A DNA stretch of 64,000 bases, from contig JAOTOM010003133.1 of assembly GCA_034440615.1 (NCBI GenBank), positions 1-64,000 on the forward strand, written 5' to 3'. Under the pieces are notes generated by a model. It was given only the letters and a program-made list of their open reading frames with translations, had not been told where the DNA came from and ran no database searches. The translations under genes were made by a program, and so were the position numbers. Numbering within the stretch: the first letter of the stretch is position 1; each line of letters starts with the position of its first letter. Source of the DNA: Ashinkailepas kermadecensis (taxonomy: Eukaryota > Arthropoda > Thecostraca > Neolepadidae). Positions 48,433-59,609 of this stretch are shown here, one piece after another.

Positions 48433-51400
48433 TATGGCTTGTCCAAAAAAAAGTGGGGTATTCTGTTTTATTATTGATTTAATGCCTTCAAATTGTTGTG
48501 CAATTTTTGTGATGCTTGGAAAGCTTAATGATGTTTTTGCTAATTGGTCTGTTTCGCCGTTTCCTGTGCTGACGCAGTGAGTGGGCACCCACAGGAAACG
48601 GACCTTCATGCCCATTAGGTGAAGTGTTTCAAGTATGTCATGAAAAGAAATATGGCAATGGTGCCAAAAGTAAGGTGAAGAAGGTCGTTCAAGAACAGAT
48701 TTGGATTCCGAACAAATGACACTACGCATGTGGTGACAAATTGAACGGTTGCGGACGTAACGAAGTGCAATGAGAATGGCGTGCAATTCGACGATGAAAT
48801 TGGAGGTTCTGTTTCGCAAGCGATGCTGTTTTGTGTGTGTACCTGAAACAATGGCGTTTCCTTTGTAATTTGTGTCTTTAAATCCGTCGATGAAAGCAAA
48901 AGGAGAATGGCGATAACGAGACCGAAACTGGTGGAATTTTTGTTTGACGGATTCTGGACAAAGCTGTGATTTTGGTGTGGTTGTGGGATTAATAAATTTG
49001 TCGTTCGGTCTCTGCCTCGGTGGCTTAGTTGTTGGAGGAAGAGCAGTAAGGAGTGGAATATTGTGTTGGAGTTGTGTAGAAAATGTTTTGATGCGTGAAC
49101 CTGTGGTAAGGCCGGTTCGCTTTTCGACCGGCGTAAATAGTCGTGGTGTAGATTTGGGAGAATTTGCATAGATGCGTGTGTGGGGTGGCGTTCTTTAAAT
49201 TGAAGTTTTGCGCCATACCTAAGTTTTTGTTCCATTCTTCGGAGAGCTAATGGTGGAATTCCTGATTCGGTTTGTAAAGAAGTGACAGAAGACGTGGTCA
49301 TTGCACCGAGTCCTATGCGGATAAATTTATTTTGTAAGGTGTCCAAAATTTGCAAAGCGAAGGTACCGCCACCTGCGTAAACTACCGAACAATATTTTAT
49401 ATGATGGGAAGAACGAAGGATTTGTATTGTAAAAGCGTACGACGATCGGATCCGAATGATGAAGACGTAATGCAGAGAAATAAATTGAGTCGGTGAACAC
49501 ATTTGGTCTGGACGTGGTTGATGTGGTTGATGTGTGGTTGACGTGGTTGATGTGTCGATGCATGGAAAGCTTGATCGAAAACAATACAAGAAATTGAAAC
49601 GTATTTATAAAAGGTATGTCAGTGTTTCCGAGGTGAAGTGATGTTCCTGGATTTGTGCACGGAGGTGATTTGCTCAATATCATTGTGGCAGATTTTGGAG
49701 CCGAAAATGTGAAACCGTATTTGATGGACCTTTTGTGTACCCGGCCAAGTGCGTTTTGGAGTCTAAATATGCAATGCTTTTCATGTTCATCTGTGCACCA
49801 AATTCCGCTGTCATCTGCAAAAAGGGAGTATGATATCTGAGTTGGCATGTCCAAGAAAATATCGTCAATGATGATGTTACATAAAGCTGGTGATAAACAG
49901 CTTCCCTGTGGTAATCCGTGTTTCATGAAATGTAACTCGGAAATGGCTGACCGGCACCACAGATGGAAGTGACGGGAACCAGACAAAATTCCTATCAAAT
50001 AAGAGCTAAATACCCTTTGACGCTGATGTAAAGAAGTTTAGAAATTAATGTGGGTTTGTATACCATATATTATGCTTTGCTAAAGTTGAAAATGGCTGTG
50101 ATGGTGTGTTCATGTTTTTATATCCAAGGCGGATGTCGCTTTCTAATCGAATGAGATGATCTATTGTGCTGTGTCCATGACGAAAGCCGCATTGAATTGG
50201 AGATAAAAGATAATTTGTTTTTAGGTACCAGGTCAGTTTTTCTTTTATCATAGGTTCCAAAAGTTTTCCTTGACAACTGGTGAGAGGGATGAGTCGAAAC
50301 TTGTTGGGGTCGCTGTGATTTTTGCTGGGTTTTGGTATATGAATGATGAGGGCTTCCTTCCAGGATTCGGGGAAAATATGACCTGACCATAATTAATTAA
50401 ATGTTCGCAAGATGCAATGTTTCGTGTCGTCGGATAAATGTCTGAAACAAGAGTAATGCAAATTGTGGGGACCTACAGAAGTATTACCGGCGGAGGAAAT
50501 TTGAGTCTCTAGTTATAAAATTTGAAAAGGAGCATTGTGTGTTTCAGTGTTGTTAGAATCGAATTGTGCTAAATAGGTGTGAAAAGTGTGTTGTGCATTT
50601 TGTAAAAAATCCGGTCTATAGTTGTTATCTGAGATATTGTAAGCCATTGTGTCCGCTATTGTTTTTACCATTGCTTGTGGGTCTATAATGGTGATATTTT
50701 GGTTTTGAGTGCCCGGAGTGATTTAAATGGGGTGCGTCCAGACAACCGGCGGATTAATCGCCAGAATTGGCATAAAGGTGTTTGGAAGGTGAGTTTTTGT
50801 AGATGTGAAGACCATGAACGACGCCTAGCATCGCGAATGATGAGGCGGGTTTGGGCTCGTTCATGGTTTCGATGATGTAAATTGTATGAATCAGGATGTC
50901 TGAGATATTTTCTAAATGCTCTTTTTCTAACTGCGATGGGCTGTGCTACTTCCGGACACCACCATGGAACTGGCATTCTTTTTGTAATAGGGTTTGTGTG
51001 AAATTGTAGTAGATGCAGCTTCGAAACGTGTATTTGTAATTAAGTTCATATTTTCGATGGGAGAAATGTTGGGGTTGTATTGAATATGTAAATTTTTCTC
51101 AAACGTTGTCCAGTCAGCTTTCGAAATTTTCGAACTTGGGATAAAACTGGGTGTGGTGTCGGTCGCAGTTGAAAGAGTGGGTTACGATTTGATGGGGTAG
51201 TGATCGCTGTCATGAATGTCGGTGTCTGTGGTCCAATGTCGGTGTCTGTGGTCCAATGAAAATCGTTGGCCGGAGCCGGAGAGCATGTTGGTAAATCTAT
51301 TGCAGTTTCTGTGTGGTGTCCGAGGTGAAAAAATGTTGGCTCTCCAGTGTTAAGTAATACTAAATTGTGTCGGTCTAAAATGTGTTGAATAACGAGTCCG

Positions 51401-51890
51401 TGAATGTCTGGTTGTGTACATTTTTTAAATCCCAAGCTGGGCTATGTGCATTAAACTCGCCAAGTAAAATATAAGGTTTTTTATTTGTGCTATGAAGTTT
51501 TCCAATTGTGTCAAAATGTTTGTATTATCTGTGTGTGGTGGAATATAAATGAAACAAACATCTATATTTCTTCCATGTAGTCGCAAAGTGCGGGCAACCG
51601 CCTGTAGAGGTGATTTGAGTGTAATTTGCGTGGGTGTAAAATCGATGTTGATGTATAGTGCTGTACCGCCACTGCGGTGTAGTCCTTGGACCTTGTCGTA
51701 GCGGTACAACGAGTATTAAAGATATTGCAATTATATGGATCGGTGGGCAAAAACATGTTGCTTGAATTGCAATGAGAATAAGTGCGAGAATACTAGAGAA
51801 TGCCTCAATTTCTGCCCATTTGAAGACCAAACTACGGCATTTCCATTGTAGGAATATAGATATTTGTGAAAAATTAATGTTTGTCGGCAC
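48433..51890 (-). pseudogene. LINE ORF2 remnant: endonuclease, RT, RNase H
   Basis: Endonuclease motifs: QWKCRS near 51850, GGTALYI near 51670, EFNAHSPAWD near 51440 and SDHYPI near 51210. The linker has PVPWWCPE near 50965. RT motifs: SPIQCGFRHGHSTIDHL near 50190, GLPQGSCLSPAL near 49910 and the catalytic FADD near 49820. Further on come IRIGLGAMTTSS near 49300 and an RNase H end with RFLWVPTHC and GNGETDQLAK near 48560. These lie in different frames with at least five breaks. Function in the live element was target nicking and reverse transcription; none is possible now. Confidence 0.82.
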
Positions 51891-51899
51891 CTTTCTGTG

Positions 51900-52532
51900 C
51901 ATGGCGTAGCCAAGATTGCAGCTCAGGCGGGCATGTGGATTGAGTGCGGACGGCGGCGGTGGACCCGCCCGAGCCGGCCGGCCGACCAGCGACCTTGGAC
52001 AGGTCACGGCGGCCGGCCACTGCCGCGGGGATGCCCGCCGGCTGGGTTGAGTCGGTCGGGTCACGTGGGTGCCGGGCTTGGTCGACGTTCCACCGAAGTG
52101 GTACGCATTTCCCGTGCTGCCGAATGGCTGCGGGGTCTGGCATTCCTTCTGGCTTGAGTCTGCGGAGCCGGAGTGCTCTGTGTGTTGGAAGCCAGGGTTT
52201 TTGTGGTCACTGGTGTGAGCTTTTTTTTTAGTGGAAGCCGGGAACACGTCAGTTCAGAAGCGGTGTTCACGCGCGGGTTGGGGGAGCAATGGTGGCCGCT
52301 TGGGCGCAAGTTTCGGTGGTCGGAAAGGCGGCCTCGACGGTCCGCCGGGCCTGCAAAGGGCTTCCATGGAGTCAGCGAGGGGAATTGTTCGGCGTGGGTC
52401 ATCAACGTTTGCATCAATCGAGGGAGCATCAGGGGCCAAGTCCGTGTCCGTGCGATGGTCGTCGGGTGTGGTCAGTGGAGGAAATTCCGAGTCGGAGTCC
52501 ATTGGATCAGTGTCCTTGCGTTTCTTCCCCAT
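51900..52532 (-). pseudogene. LINE ORF1 remnant
   Basis: Starts with MGKKRKDTDPMDSDSEFPP at 52532 and continues, with frame changes, as a Pro/Ser/Thr/Arg-rich protein to about 51900. No CCHC knuckles are visible, so the second half of ORF1 is probably deleted (the region is only about 630 bp). Assigned by position upstream of the endonuclease. Confidence 0.55.
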
Positions 52533-52829
52533 CGTGAGAAAAAGCCCTACCTAATGTGGTCTAAAGAAATGTGAAGGACACAGAAACGCGGGAAACGGAA
52601 ATGCGACGACGAAGAAAATCGCGTTGGGCGACGTGTGTCGCTCCTAAAAACGAAAAAGGTAGAAAAAGCGACGGGTGTCGCCCACAGAAGAAAACAAAAC
52701 AAAACAAAACAAAAACAGCGAAACGAGCAGTTAATCGCGCCAGGCGACAACGCGGATTTGTCGGTGATCGTCCCACCACGAGGTATTACTCAGCTTTTTC
52801 ATTGACAAAACTTGTTTCTTGGTGGTGAG

Positions 52830-52857
52830 AATAAAACGATGATTTTATCGTTTTATT
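52830..52857. repeat. 11-bp perfect inverted repeat at a LINE-LINE junction
   Basis: AATAAAACGAT (52830-52840) and ATCGTTTTATT (52847-52857) with a six-base loop. It sits between the 5' end of the minus-strand LINE and the CR1-like fragment. Confidence 0.8.
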
Positions 52858-52864
52858 TTATTTT

Positions 52865-53570
52865 GAACACAAAATTGGGGGCATCAGAACAGACCAAAGA
52901 AGCCAGGAAGAAGGCACTAAGAATGCTTGGGGCAATGAATAGGAATGTATCATAGAAAAGTGAGGAAGTCATCAGGAAGCTGTATTGTGCATATGTCAGG
53001 CCACATCTGGAATATTGTGTCCAAGCTTGGTCCCCTAGTTATAAAAAAGATTGTTTGGCTTTTAGAGAGAGTACGAAAGAGGGCAACACAAATGGTGAAT
53101 GGTATAGGCAACCTGGCATATGAGGAAAGATTGAAGAAACTGAATATGTTCTCACTTAGATATAGAAGGCTGAGAGGAGATCTCATCGAGGTTTTTAAAT
53201 TTGTTCATGGTCAGGAACAGGGATATCTCAGGGAAATGTTTGAATTTAACAGAAATGATGCAATTAGAGGTCATCAATTCAAAATTAATGTTAATCACAG
53301 CAGGACAAGGTTAGGACGGTCTTTCTTCAGGTGACAGGTGAGAGAACAGGGTAGTAGAACACTGGAACCAGCTGCCAGAAACCATTGTCAGTGGCAACAC
53401 AATGAACATCATTAAGAACAGCATAGACAATCATTATAAGAATAGGGGCTTGTTTTTCTGTATTCCAGGGAGGGTTGATCAACAGATTTGGTGGGCAACT
53501 GGTTCAGTGTCCAAAGTGCAACCAAGAAGGGCCCTTGTGGCTCTTAGTTGCACTGATCTTTTATGAACTT
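52865..53570 (+). mobile_element. 3' fragment of a CR1-like LINE
   Basis: Encodes the conserved RT C-terminal region of CR1/L2-type LINEs. It reads [20 protein letters not shown] at about 52975-53035, then after a frame change [33 protein letters not shown] and finally VVEHWNQLPETIV near 53350-53395. The order and wording are typical of the family end. Three frames are needed, so it is a pseudogene. It ends in about 130 bp of 3' UTR with no clear tail. Confidence 0.85.
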
Positions 53571-53875
53571 TCATTGCATGCTCTTCTTTCATTGCATTTG
53601 TAGCATGCTCATCTATTATCATAGTTTTATTGTATAATGTATTCTAATGTCAACTTACTTTTTCAGATTGACATGTAATTTTTGAAAGTGATTCCACTTA
53701 ATTGGAATGCTGCACATATCAGATGAACATGCCATTTTCCAGGAGAAAGTAAGGCTATTATACTTTGCAGCAGCTGATGTCCGGCCCATTTTATGTCCTG
53801 CAACCCATGCTCAGTCATGACACGTATCACATAGTGTTTGGTCATTCCCCCAAATGATCTGACAGTGGATGTCAG

Positions 53876-54040
53876 GGGACGAGTGGTCTAGGGGTAAGAT
53901 GCTCGTCTCACAACCGAAAGGTTGTGGATTCGAGTCTCACCTGTTGCTACTTTTTGCCCACAACCAATAGGCATGAGAGATTGGCGATGCTGCATGACTC
54001 AACGGTTGACGTGTTGTAAAGCCAATAACCAACCAACAGT
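53876..54040 (+). mobile_element. tRNA-derived SINE
   Basis: The head (53876-53945) has tRNA-like order: A box TGGTCTAGGGG, an anticodon-loop-like CTCACAA (would-be CAC), and B box GATTCGAGTCT. The stems are only partly paired, so it is not a working tRNA. A body of about 90 bp follows, ending in CCAATAACCAACCAACAG. A similar tail occurs at 55670-55690. Confidence 0.6.
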
Positions 54041-56302
54041 GATTGTCAGAAGATAGATGCAAGCAGCATATAGCAGCAGGTAACAGCAGGTAGCAGCAGG
54101 TAGATGTCCACTATTCTGATGGCAGACGTCAGCAGCTTTAACCACATGCTCAATGTAGGGGAAGAGGGAGGGGGTTCTGAACATGTTCATTTTCCCAAAC
54201 ACCTACCTTTGGTCATCTCCCATGTCACATTCAGCACATAAATAACAAAAAGATGGCAGCATTCATAAACGATGGACCTTTCTCTACCAAAATATGAAGG
54301 TCTGATCACATAGTTCTACTAATTCTTTGTGTATGCCACTGGGGGTTCTAGCCCACCAGTTTGGGGGCAGGGGGGCAACTTTCAGTTTTCAGCATCAGCC
54401 CCCCTCACTCCCCCAGTGGTGTACTTAGGAATTGCATCAGGGGAGAGGTCAAATGGATTTGGAGGGTGCCCATTCTCCCACTATTTTTGGTTTAAAGCAT
54501 TGGGTCTGTACCACTATTTGTCAAAGGGGCCCATTGTTTATAATAATAATTAATGACAACACAATTTCCTGTGCAGGGGCCCCAGTCTACCTCCACTGTT
54601 TCTAAGTTACTGGATTTTTGTTCTTATTTACCAAAACGTTCACATTAAACATCTTGTATCACATCTACGTTTGTGCATCTGTACACACTGGCAGTTCCAA
54701 TTTTGTCAACTCTTGCTGTAAGCAGAACTTGAGCAGCATGGAACACTTGATGTGTGTCAGTGTGTACTATGCTACCATATTGGCTTCCAAAAAATATAAA
54801 ATCCTTTAAACTTAGAGATTCTTTTGTCCAGATGCTATTTTTAACCTCTGCAAAGGTTACTCCAATTGTAATTTAGTCTACTTCTGTTGGTTTTGGGGGC
54901 CAAAAGATACTATGCCCCCTTTTAAGTGCTTTAGGGGGCATGGCCGGAATGGCCCCTCCCTCGATCCACTAGTGTATGGAGCTAGCAAAGTCCACAGACA
55001 CCATTTTAGGCTTCCAAGAGCAGTCAGCTTAAGAAAACTAAGGAAGTGACCTCATATTTTTTTTGCAATTACATCAGCATTTGTTAGTGGCAACAACAGC
55101 TACAGTGAAGTAATCCTGTGCAACATTTACATGTCCAGTAACACCACTACAAAATGATAATCTGTTTTAAAGTTGCTCTTTGCAAGTGGTTAGAGGATTT
55201 TCATCAAAATGAACTGTTTGAATATGGATAGCATGTTCATTTTTGTGTTCAGTATACAAAGTACAATTACCAGTTTGGCCACACAAAAGCAGCAGTAGAG
55301 CTATTTGTTGCATGATGCCTTAATTGTTCAGAACCCCCCCCCCCACACCATCTTCCTCTATATCCTGAGGTTGACTGCTGATGAGAAGGTGCCATATCGC
55401 TATTTATCTAGAGATTCCCATGGTTCAAATGACCTTGAAACCACACAAATCTGCAGTGATGGTCGGCACACTGTGTGCTGTAACTTGCTGAGCCAAAAGC
55501 CACAGAACGATGTGCCAAGTTGTGATGTCTCATCAGGCTGTAAGCCAGAGCCTGGTGTGATTGCCTACAGTTGTCCACCAGACCTTATGACAGGAGACCA
55601 TGTTGATTGTGCTTGTGCTTGGTACTACAGTTTGTGCCTGACATCACGCTTTGGTCGAAGCGCCCTTAAACCCAAATAACAAACAAACAACAGCACTCAC
55701 ATATGGATGCATATGTGCATAAGCATATTACCCCTTGCTCCCTCCCATATCACTTGTCATTATTACCCCATACATTTTCTCCCATGTCCAATAATATCAG
55801 TTTGCTGTAATCCCATCCAAAGAAATACACTTGCCCCTACCATTTGATGCCCCACCATAATTAATTTGCTGTTACATTTTAACTATGACACTTTTCTGGC
55901 ACATTTGTATGTTACTGCCATGTTTATTCTTCAACAGTTTCTTGCATGCAACTTAGTTTCACAGCTTATGGACTGACATTAGTGTCCCCACCACTAACAC
56001 CTAGACTGCTGTGCAATCCTGCAATAATCTTGTTAACTGACCCATGTATGATTTTTTATATATTGCATTGCTAATATTGATTAATTGAACATTGCCATTC
56101 CTCTCTGAATCTCAAAGTGTCAGCATATTTTCATTCAGCAAATTTAAAGACAAAAACTCATATCAGTCCTTAACCCTATCTGCTAACCCACCAAAAAGTT
56201 AAAACTAGATAAAGTTTTTTTTCTTCATCTGCCAACATCGATTACATGAAGTAGGAGCTCTGCTGTGAGAGCTAAACAATGACACAAGCCATCTGTTGAC
56301 AG
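54041..56302. other. intergenic or intronic DNA upstream of the FAM149-like exons
   Basis: Contains eroded transposon pieces: hAT-like end text at 54415-54430 (CAGTGGTGTACTTAGG), a CCACTGGGGG/CCCCCAGTGG inverted pair at about 54337-54420, and a SINE-like tail at 55692. No exon recognised. The 5' exons of the downstream gene may lie here or further upstream. Confidence 0.4.
55440..55695 (+). mobile_element. possible SINE 3' body and tail
   Basis: Ends in CCCAAATAACAAACAAACAA, resembling the tail of the SINE at 53876-54040. The tRNA-like head is not convincing. The overlapping open frame 55305-55679 has no domain and is probably incidental. Confidence 0.3.
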
Positions 56303-56386
56303 TTTGGAGAAGCTGGGGTTCCGGGGACCGCCGCCAGACGCCGACAACGACGACTCCGGGCTGGGGTTTCTTCGCGACGACATCGG
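56303..56386 (+). CDS. FAM149-like: FAM149-like gene, exon 1 of those visible
   Basis: Acceptor CTGTTGACAG at 56293-56302 and donor GTATGC at 56387. The frame reads LEKLGFRGPP, then DADNDDSGLGFLRDD, an acidic, disordered-looking segment. The exon ends with two bases of a codon, and exon 2 begins with the one base needed (GG plus G, Gly). That agreement supports the call. There is no Met here, so the start codon is in an upstream exon I cannot place. Confidence 0.6.
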
Positions 56387-56918
56387 GTATGCGGTATCAT
56401 CGAGTTGTCTGTGGACGTGCACACATTCGTGCACACAGTGACACATTGGTACACTCCCAAGTTACGATGTGAGGCAGTGCTGGAGAGGGCGCCTGTGTGC
56501 CCGGCGCCCCCTGGTGACGAGACTGGTGCATCACGACAGTGTTCCACCATGCAAGCTCTGCACATTGACGGCCCGCAGTGCAGTGGCTTGAACACTGCGG
56601 CGTCCTTGCCGACGGTGGCGACGTGTGAGCATCAGCACGAGCTTCACGTGAACAAGAAACATTCACATCAGCAGTGGGCTGTGGGATCAGCCCATCAGCA
56701 GTTGGCTACCTTATCAACCCCTGTTATTGTTTCCATTCGTACCGAAGTCTGTCGATTTTACCACTGACTTACTTACTCTTCTGAGCCTTTCCCCCGCGGT
56801 GCGCATTGTTCCACCACTCCCGCTAATGCTGCAAATGTGTGCAAATGTGTGCAAATGTGTGTCATTAGTAGAGATCATGTGTTGGTGTTTCCAGCCTGAC
56901 CTGACCTGCCCTGCGCAG

Positions 56919-57006
56919 GTCGGCCTTTTCGGACGGTGACGTGCCGGAGGCGGAGGAGACACCGCGGACCCAGTCGGTGCTGTCGCTACTGTCCTGGGGA
57001 GATGAT
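56919..57006 (+). CDS. FAM149-like: FAM149-like gene, exon 2
   Basis: Acceptor CCTGCGCAG and donor GTGAGT at 57007. Encodes SAFSDGDVPEAEE, then TQSVLSLLSWGDD, ending in phase 0. The SWGDD followed by EFERES of exon 3 resembles the segment just before the DUF3719 domain of FAM149 proteins. The exon end and donor are the first of four tandem 31-bp copies (56982-57105). Confidence 0.68.
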
Positions 57007-57105
57007 GTGAGTGTCGCTCCCGTCCTGGGGAGATGACGTGAGTGTCGCCGCTGTCCTGTGGAGATGACGTGAGTGTCGCCGCTGTCCTGGGGAGATGATG
57101 TGAAT
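56982..57105. repeat. 31-bp repeat, four copies, each with an exon end and 5' splice site
   Basis: Four 31-bp units containing CCTGGGGAGATGATGTGAGT or close variants. The first spans the real exon 2 donor. The next two keep GATGACGTGAGT; the fourth has GTGAAT. Use of a later donor would shift the frame and meet a TGA in the second copy. Confidence 0.92.
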
Positions 57106-57106
57106 G

Positions 57107-57540
57107 TCGATCACATCCACTGACGTTTGCTCATCTAACCGCAGTCGTGCGTCACCTAACTCGGAATTGGCAAATTATAAGAGGAAAGACGGTATGAGGG
57201 AAGAGTGTTCAGATTGGCACACAACTCAGCTGTCGCAAGGAAGGCGGCAGGACACCTCGGTTGTGGTCAGGGGCACAACCAGGATTATCTTAAGAGGGGC
57301 CCGACCAAGAAAACGTCATTGCACCGAAATCACTTTCAACCGCTTGTGAACATTTCCGTTTCACTTGGTGAAAATGCAATATTTCTTCTTTAATCTAGTG
57401 TATTTTGTTTGTTGTGCGGATTGGCGAGCTTTTCAGAGGATGTTTTGTACGGGGAGAGTCTTTTTTGTTTGTTTGTTCTGGGCTTTGGCATGGGCGTCCA
57501 GTTTAAGAAGTTTAGGCTGCGACTTTGCTTCAGAAGTTGT
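57107..57540. other. intron 2, left part
   Basis: No exon. CAGGGGCACAACCAGG at 57268-57283 resembles the terminal repeat of the hAT element at 20435, but no partner end is visible. Confidence 0.45.
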
Positions 57541-57853
57541 CCGTCTCGACAGTTGACCGGCGTGACCGCCGTCTCGACAGTTGACCGCCGTGACCGCCGT
57601 CTCGACAGTTGACCGGCGTGACTGCCGTCTCGACAGTTGACCGGCGTGACTGCCGTCTCGACAGTTGACCGGCGTGACCGCCGTCTCGACAGTTGACCGG
57701 CGTGACCGCCGTCTCGACAGTTGACCGGCGTGACCGCCGTCTCGACAGTTGACCGGCGTGACTGCCGTCTCGACAGTTGACTGGCGTGACTGCCGTCTCG
57801 ACAGTTGACCGGCGTGACCGCCGTCTCGACAGTTGACCGGCTGACCGCCGTTG
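57541..57853. repeat. 28-bp minisatellite ending at an acceptor
   Basis: About eleven copies of a 28-bp unit with CTCGACAGTTGACCGGCGTG. The last, shortened copy runs into GACCGCCGTTGCAG, the acceptor of exon 3. Each unit holds the acceptor-like CTCGACAG. Confidence 0.92.
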
Positions 57854-57856
57854 CAG

Positions 57857-58002
57857 GAGTTTGAGCGCGAGTCGACGGCCGAGGTGGAGCGGCTGCTGCA
57901 GGAGGCCGACCGTCTGCTGTTCGAGGGCGAGGCGAGCGAGTCGGTGTCGCCGGCTCTGGCCGACGAGTGTCGCCTCTGGAGCTCGCGCTTCTTACACCTC
58001 AG
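57857..58002 (+). CDS. FAM149-like: FAM149-like gene, exon 3 with the DUF3719 core
   Basis: Acceptor GCCGTTGCAG and donor GTGAGC at 58003. Encodes 48 residues plus two bases: EFERESTAEVERLLQEADRL, then LFEGEASESV, then ADECRLWSSRFLHL and an Arg codon split with exon 4. The pattern of a helix with LLxEADxLLFEG, then EC.xWxxxFxHLR, then LLG, is the signature I know from FAM149 proteins (DUF3719). FAM149B1 is linked to primary cilia in vertebrates. The molecular role is unknown. Phe-Leu replaces the usual Phe-Pro before HLR. Confidence 0.78.
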
Positions 58003-58082
58003 GTGAGCTCGCGCTTCTTACACCTCGGGTGAGCGCGCGCTTCTTACACCTGAGGTGAGCTCGCGCTTCTTACACCTCGGGT
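57979..58082. repeat. 26-bp repeat, four copies, each with an exon end and 5' splice site
   Basis: Four 26-bp units of GAGCTCGCGCTTCTTACACC plus CTCAGGT. Donor versions are CTCAGGTGAG, CTCGGGTGAG, CTGAGGTGAG and CTCGGGTGAG. The first is the real exon 3 border. 26 is not a multiple of 3, so later donors would change the frame. Confidence 0.93.
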
Positions 58083-58864
58083 GAGCTCACTCGGGGCATA
58101 CTTTGAAGTAAAGAATCAGCTGAATGCGGCCCTGGTTTCCTTGGCTATGACAAGTCCTCCAGAACTATTACCTATCTTGTCTTAAAGTTGCATCCCGAGC
58201 TTAACTGAACGAATATGTGGGGTGCTATGTATCTATGGCAGTCGTGTAGCGGGCTACAGAGTCAAACCGACACCCGCGTTACCACGATGGAGTGGGCGGT
58301 CCTCAGCCGAGCGCAGGCCCGTCTCGGTGTATGGCCAATACTGGCTGGTACGCGATGAACCATGGTCTGGAGTGTGGGCTCCTCGGATTTGGATGAGTTC
58401 TCGTCGGTGTAAGATAAGTGGTGTTCTGAGTGTGCGATTGGTACTACTCAGTCCGAGGTTGGTGCTCTTTAGAGAGCACTGGTGTTCTGAGTGTGTGATG
58501 GGTGCTCCCCAACTTGAGGAAGAAGTTGGGCATTCAAAGCTGAGGAAGCTGTAGCGTAGTACTGCGTGCTCAAGCACGCAGTACCGTGTTTCCATTCATC
58601 ACGTTTACTAGAGATTCGTCTCATATTGTCCTTAAACTTCTCATTATTCAGAAAGTAATATGCGTCAGATTTCACTTGCTTCAATCCCGATGTACATTGG
58701 TTTCTTTTGGCTTACATTTGATTCCTTGTTAATATTGCTCAATCCCAGAGCGATTGTCCCATTTTTCAACGAATCAAGTTCGATTTTGTTTCAGCCCAAA
58801 TTTCCGATGGGTCAAGTCATTCACGGGACTTACAAATATCTTGACATGGGTGTATTGATGACTG
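58083..58864. other. intron 3
   Basis: No exon or mobile element recognised. It contains a short duplicated word (GTGTTCTGAGTGTG at about 58421 and 58482). Confidence 0.45.
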
Positions 58865-59006
58865 TTGCCCCCCCAGACTGCTGAGGAACCAGGAGCCTGC
58901 GTTATGGTGCCCACCCCAGACTGTTGGGGCACCAGGAGCCTGCGTTGTGGGTGTGTTGATGACTGTTCCCCGCCCCCCAGACTGCTGGGGCACCAGGAGC
59001 CCGTGC
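58865..59006. repeat. three tandem copies of an acceptor plus exon start
   Basis: CCCAGACTGCTG or close variants, followed by GGGGCACCAGGAGCC, occur three times, with acceptor AGs at 58876, 58919 and 58980. The coding sense of the exon start (LLGHQEP) is kept in the second and third copies and altered to LLRNQEP in the first. Only the third leads into the full exon 4 in frame. Confidence 0.88.
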
Positions 59007-59073
59007 TGCCCTGTCGCCCGACCGACAGAGCCGTGGTACCCGTGATGATTCTCACGGAAGACGGACCCGTTGA
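58981..59073 (+). CDS. FAM149-like: FAM149-like gene, exon 4
   Basis: Acceptor CGCCCCCCAG (third of three) and donor GTGAGT at 59074. The first base completes the split Arg of exon 3, giving HLR followed by LLGHQEPVLPCRPTD and VVPVMILTEDGPV. HLR-LLG-Q matches the DUF3719 border. The exon ends with GA of a split codon, completed to Asp by the T that opens exon 5. Confidence 0.72.
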   Translation, partial: TAGAPGARAALSPDRQSRGTRDDSHGRRTR

Positions 59074-59609
59074 GTGAGTATGGCTTCACGAAATGAATGG
59101 TGTACTGCTACCGTTGCAAGCGAACGGTACTTGACTATTTATCTTGCAAAACATCTGCAATGTTTTGTGCTTGAGCTTCACAGCTTGTCGAAGCTTGAAG
59201 GTTTCTGTTCATTGTCTCTTATTTCATAGTGTGGTTAGACATTTGATTTTCAGTGATGAGAAGCTCTGCATTATTCCAGTTCGTTTGAGGGTGGGTTGCT
59301 GGGTAACAGTGTACTGTAGTGTAGACACAAATGTTAGTATCTGGTGAATGTGCGGTGATGTTGTCATGCGTTTATGCAGGTAAGTCAGGTAAGCAAGTCA
59401 GCAAGTGAGACTGGCTTTATTGAATTGCGGGGCCCATCTGCTGTGTTGTGACTATTATAGACGACACATGATTTCGTCTTCCCTCTAACCGGCGCTTCCC
59501 CGATGGGGACTCCGTCACAACTTCAGTTCCCCGGTGGGGAATGTCCGGTACAGGTATTGGCCGCGGTAGGGGAAGGTAGAAACATCGGTAGAGGTCGGCA
59601 GTCCCTGTA
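59074..59609. other. intron 4, left part
   Basis: No exon or element recognised. Confidence 0.45.

Larger units (their letters stand above)
48400..52829 (-). mobile_element. near full-length but decayed LINE with APE endonuclease, RT and RNase H
   Basis: Read on the minus strand, the order is 5' UTR (about 52829-52533, with AAAAC repeats), ORF1 remnant, APE endonuclease, RT, RNase H and a very short 3' end next to the satellite. The combination of APE endonuclease and RNase H points to the I/Jockey superfamily rather than CR1 or R2 groups. Many frame shifts and stops separate the domains, so it is dead. No poly-A is visible at the 3' end; it stops within about 30 bases of the last satellite unit. 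Confidence 0.85.

Noticed and set aside
53876..53945. Functional tRNA-Val (CAC)
   Set aside because: Anticodon and T stems pair poorly and a SINE-like body and tail follow.
54337..54611. Complete small hAT element
   Set aside because: End-like words are present, but no matching 8-bp target duplication could be found.
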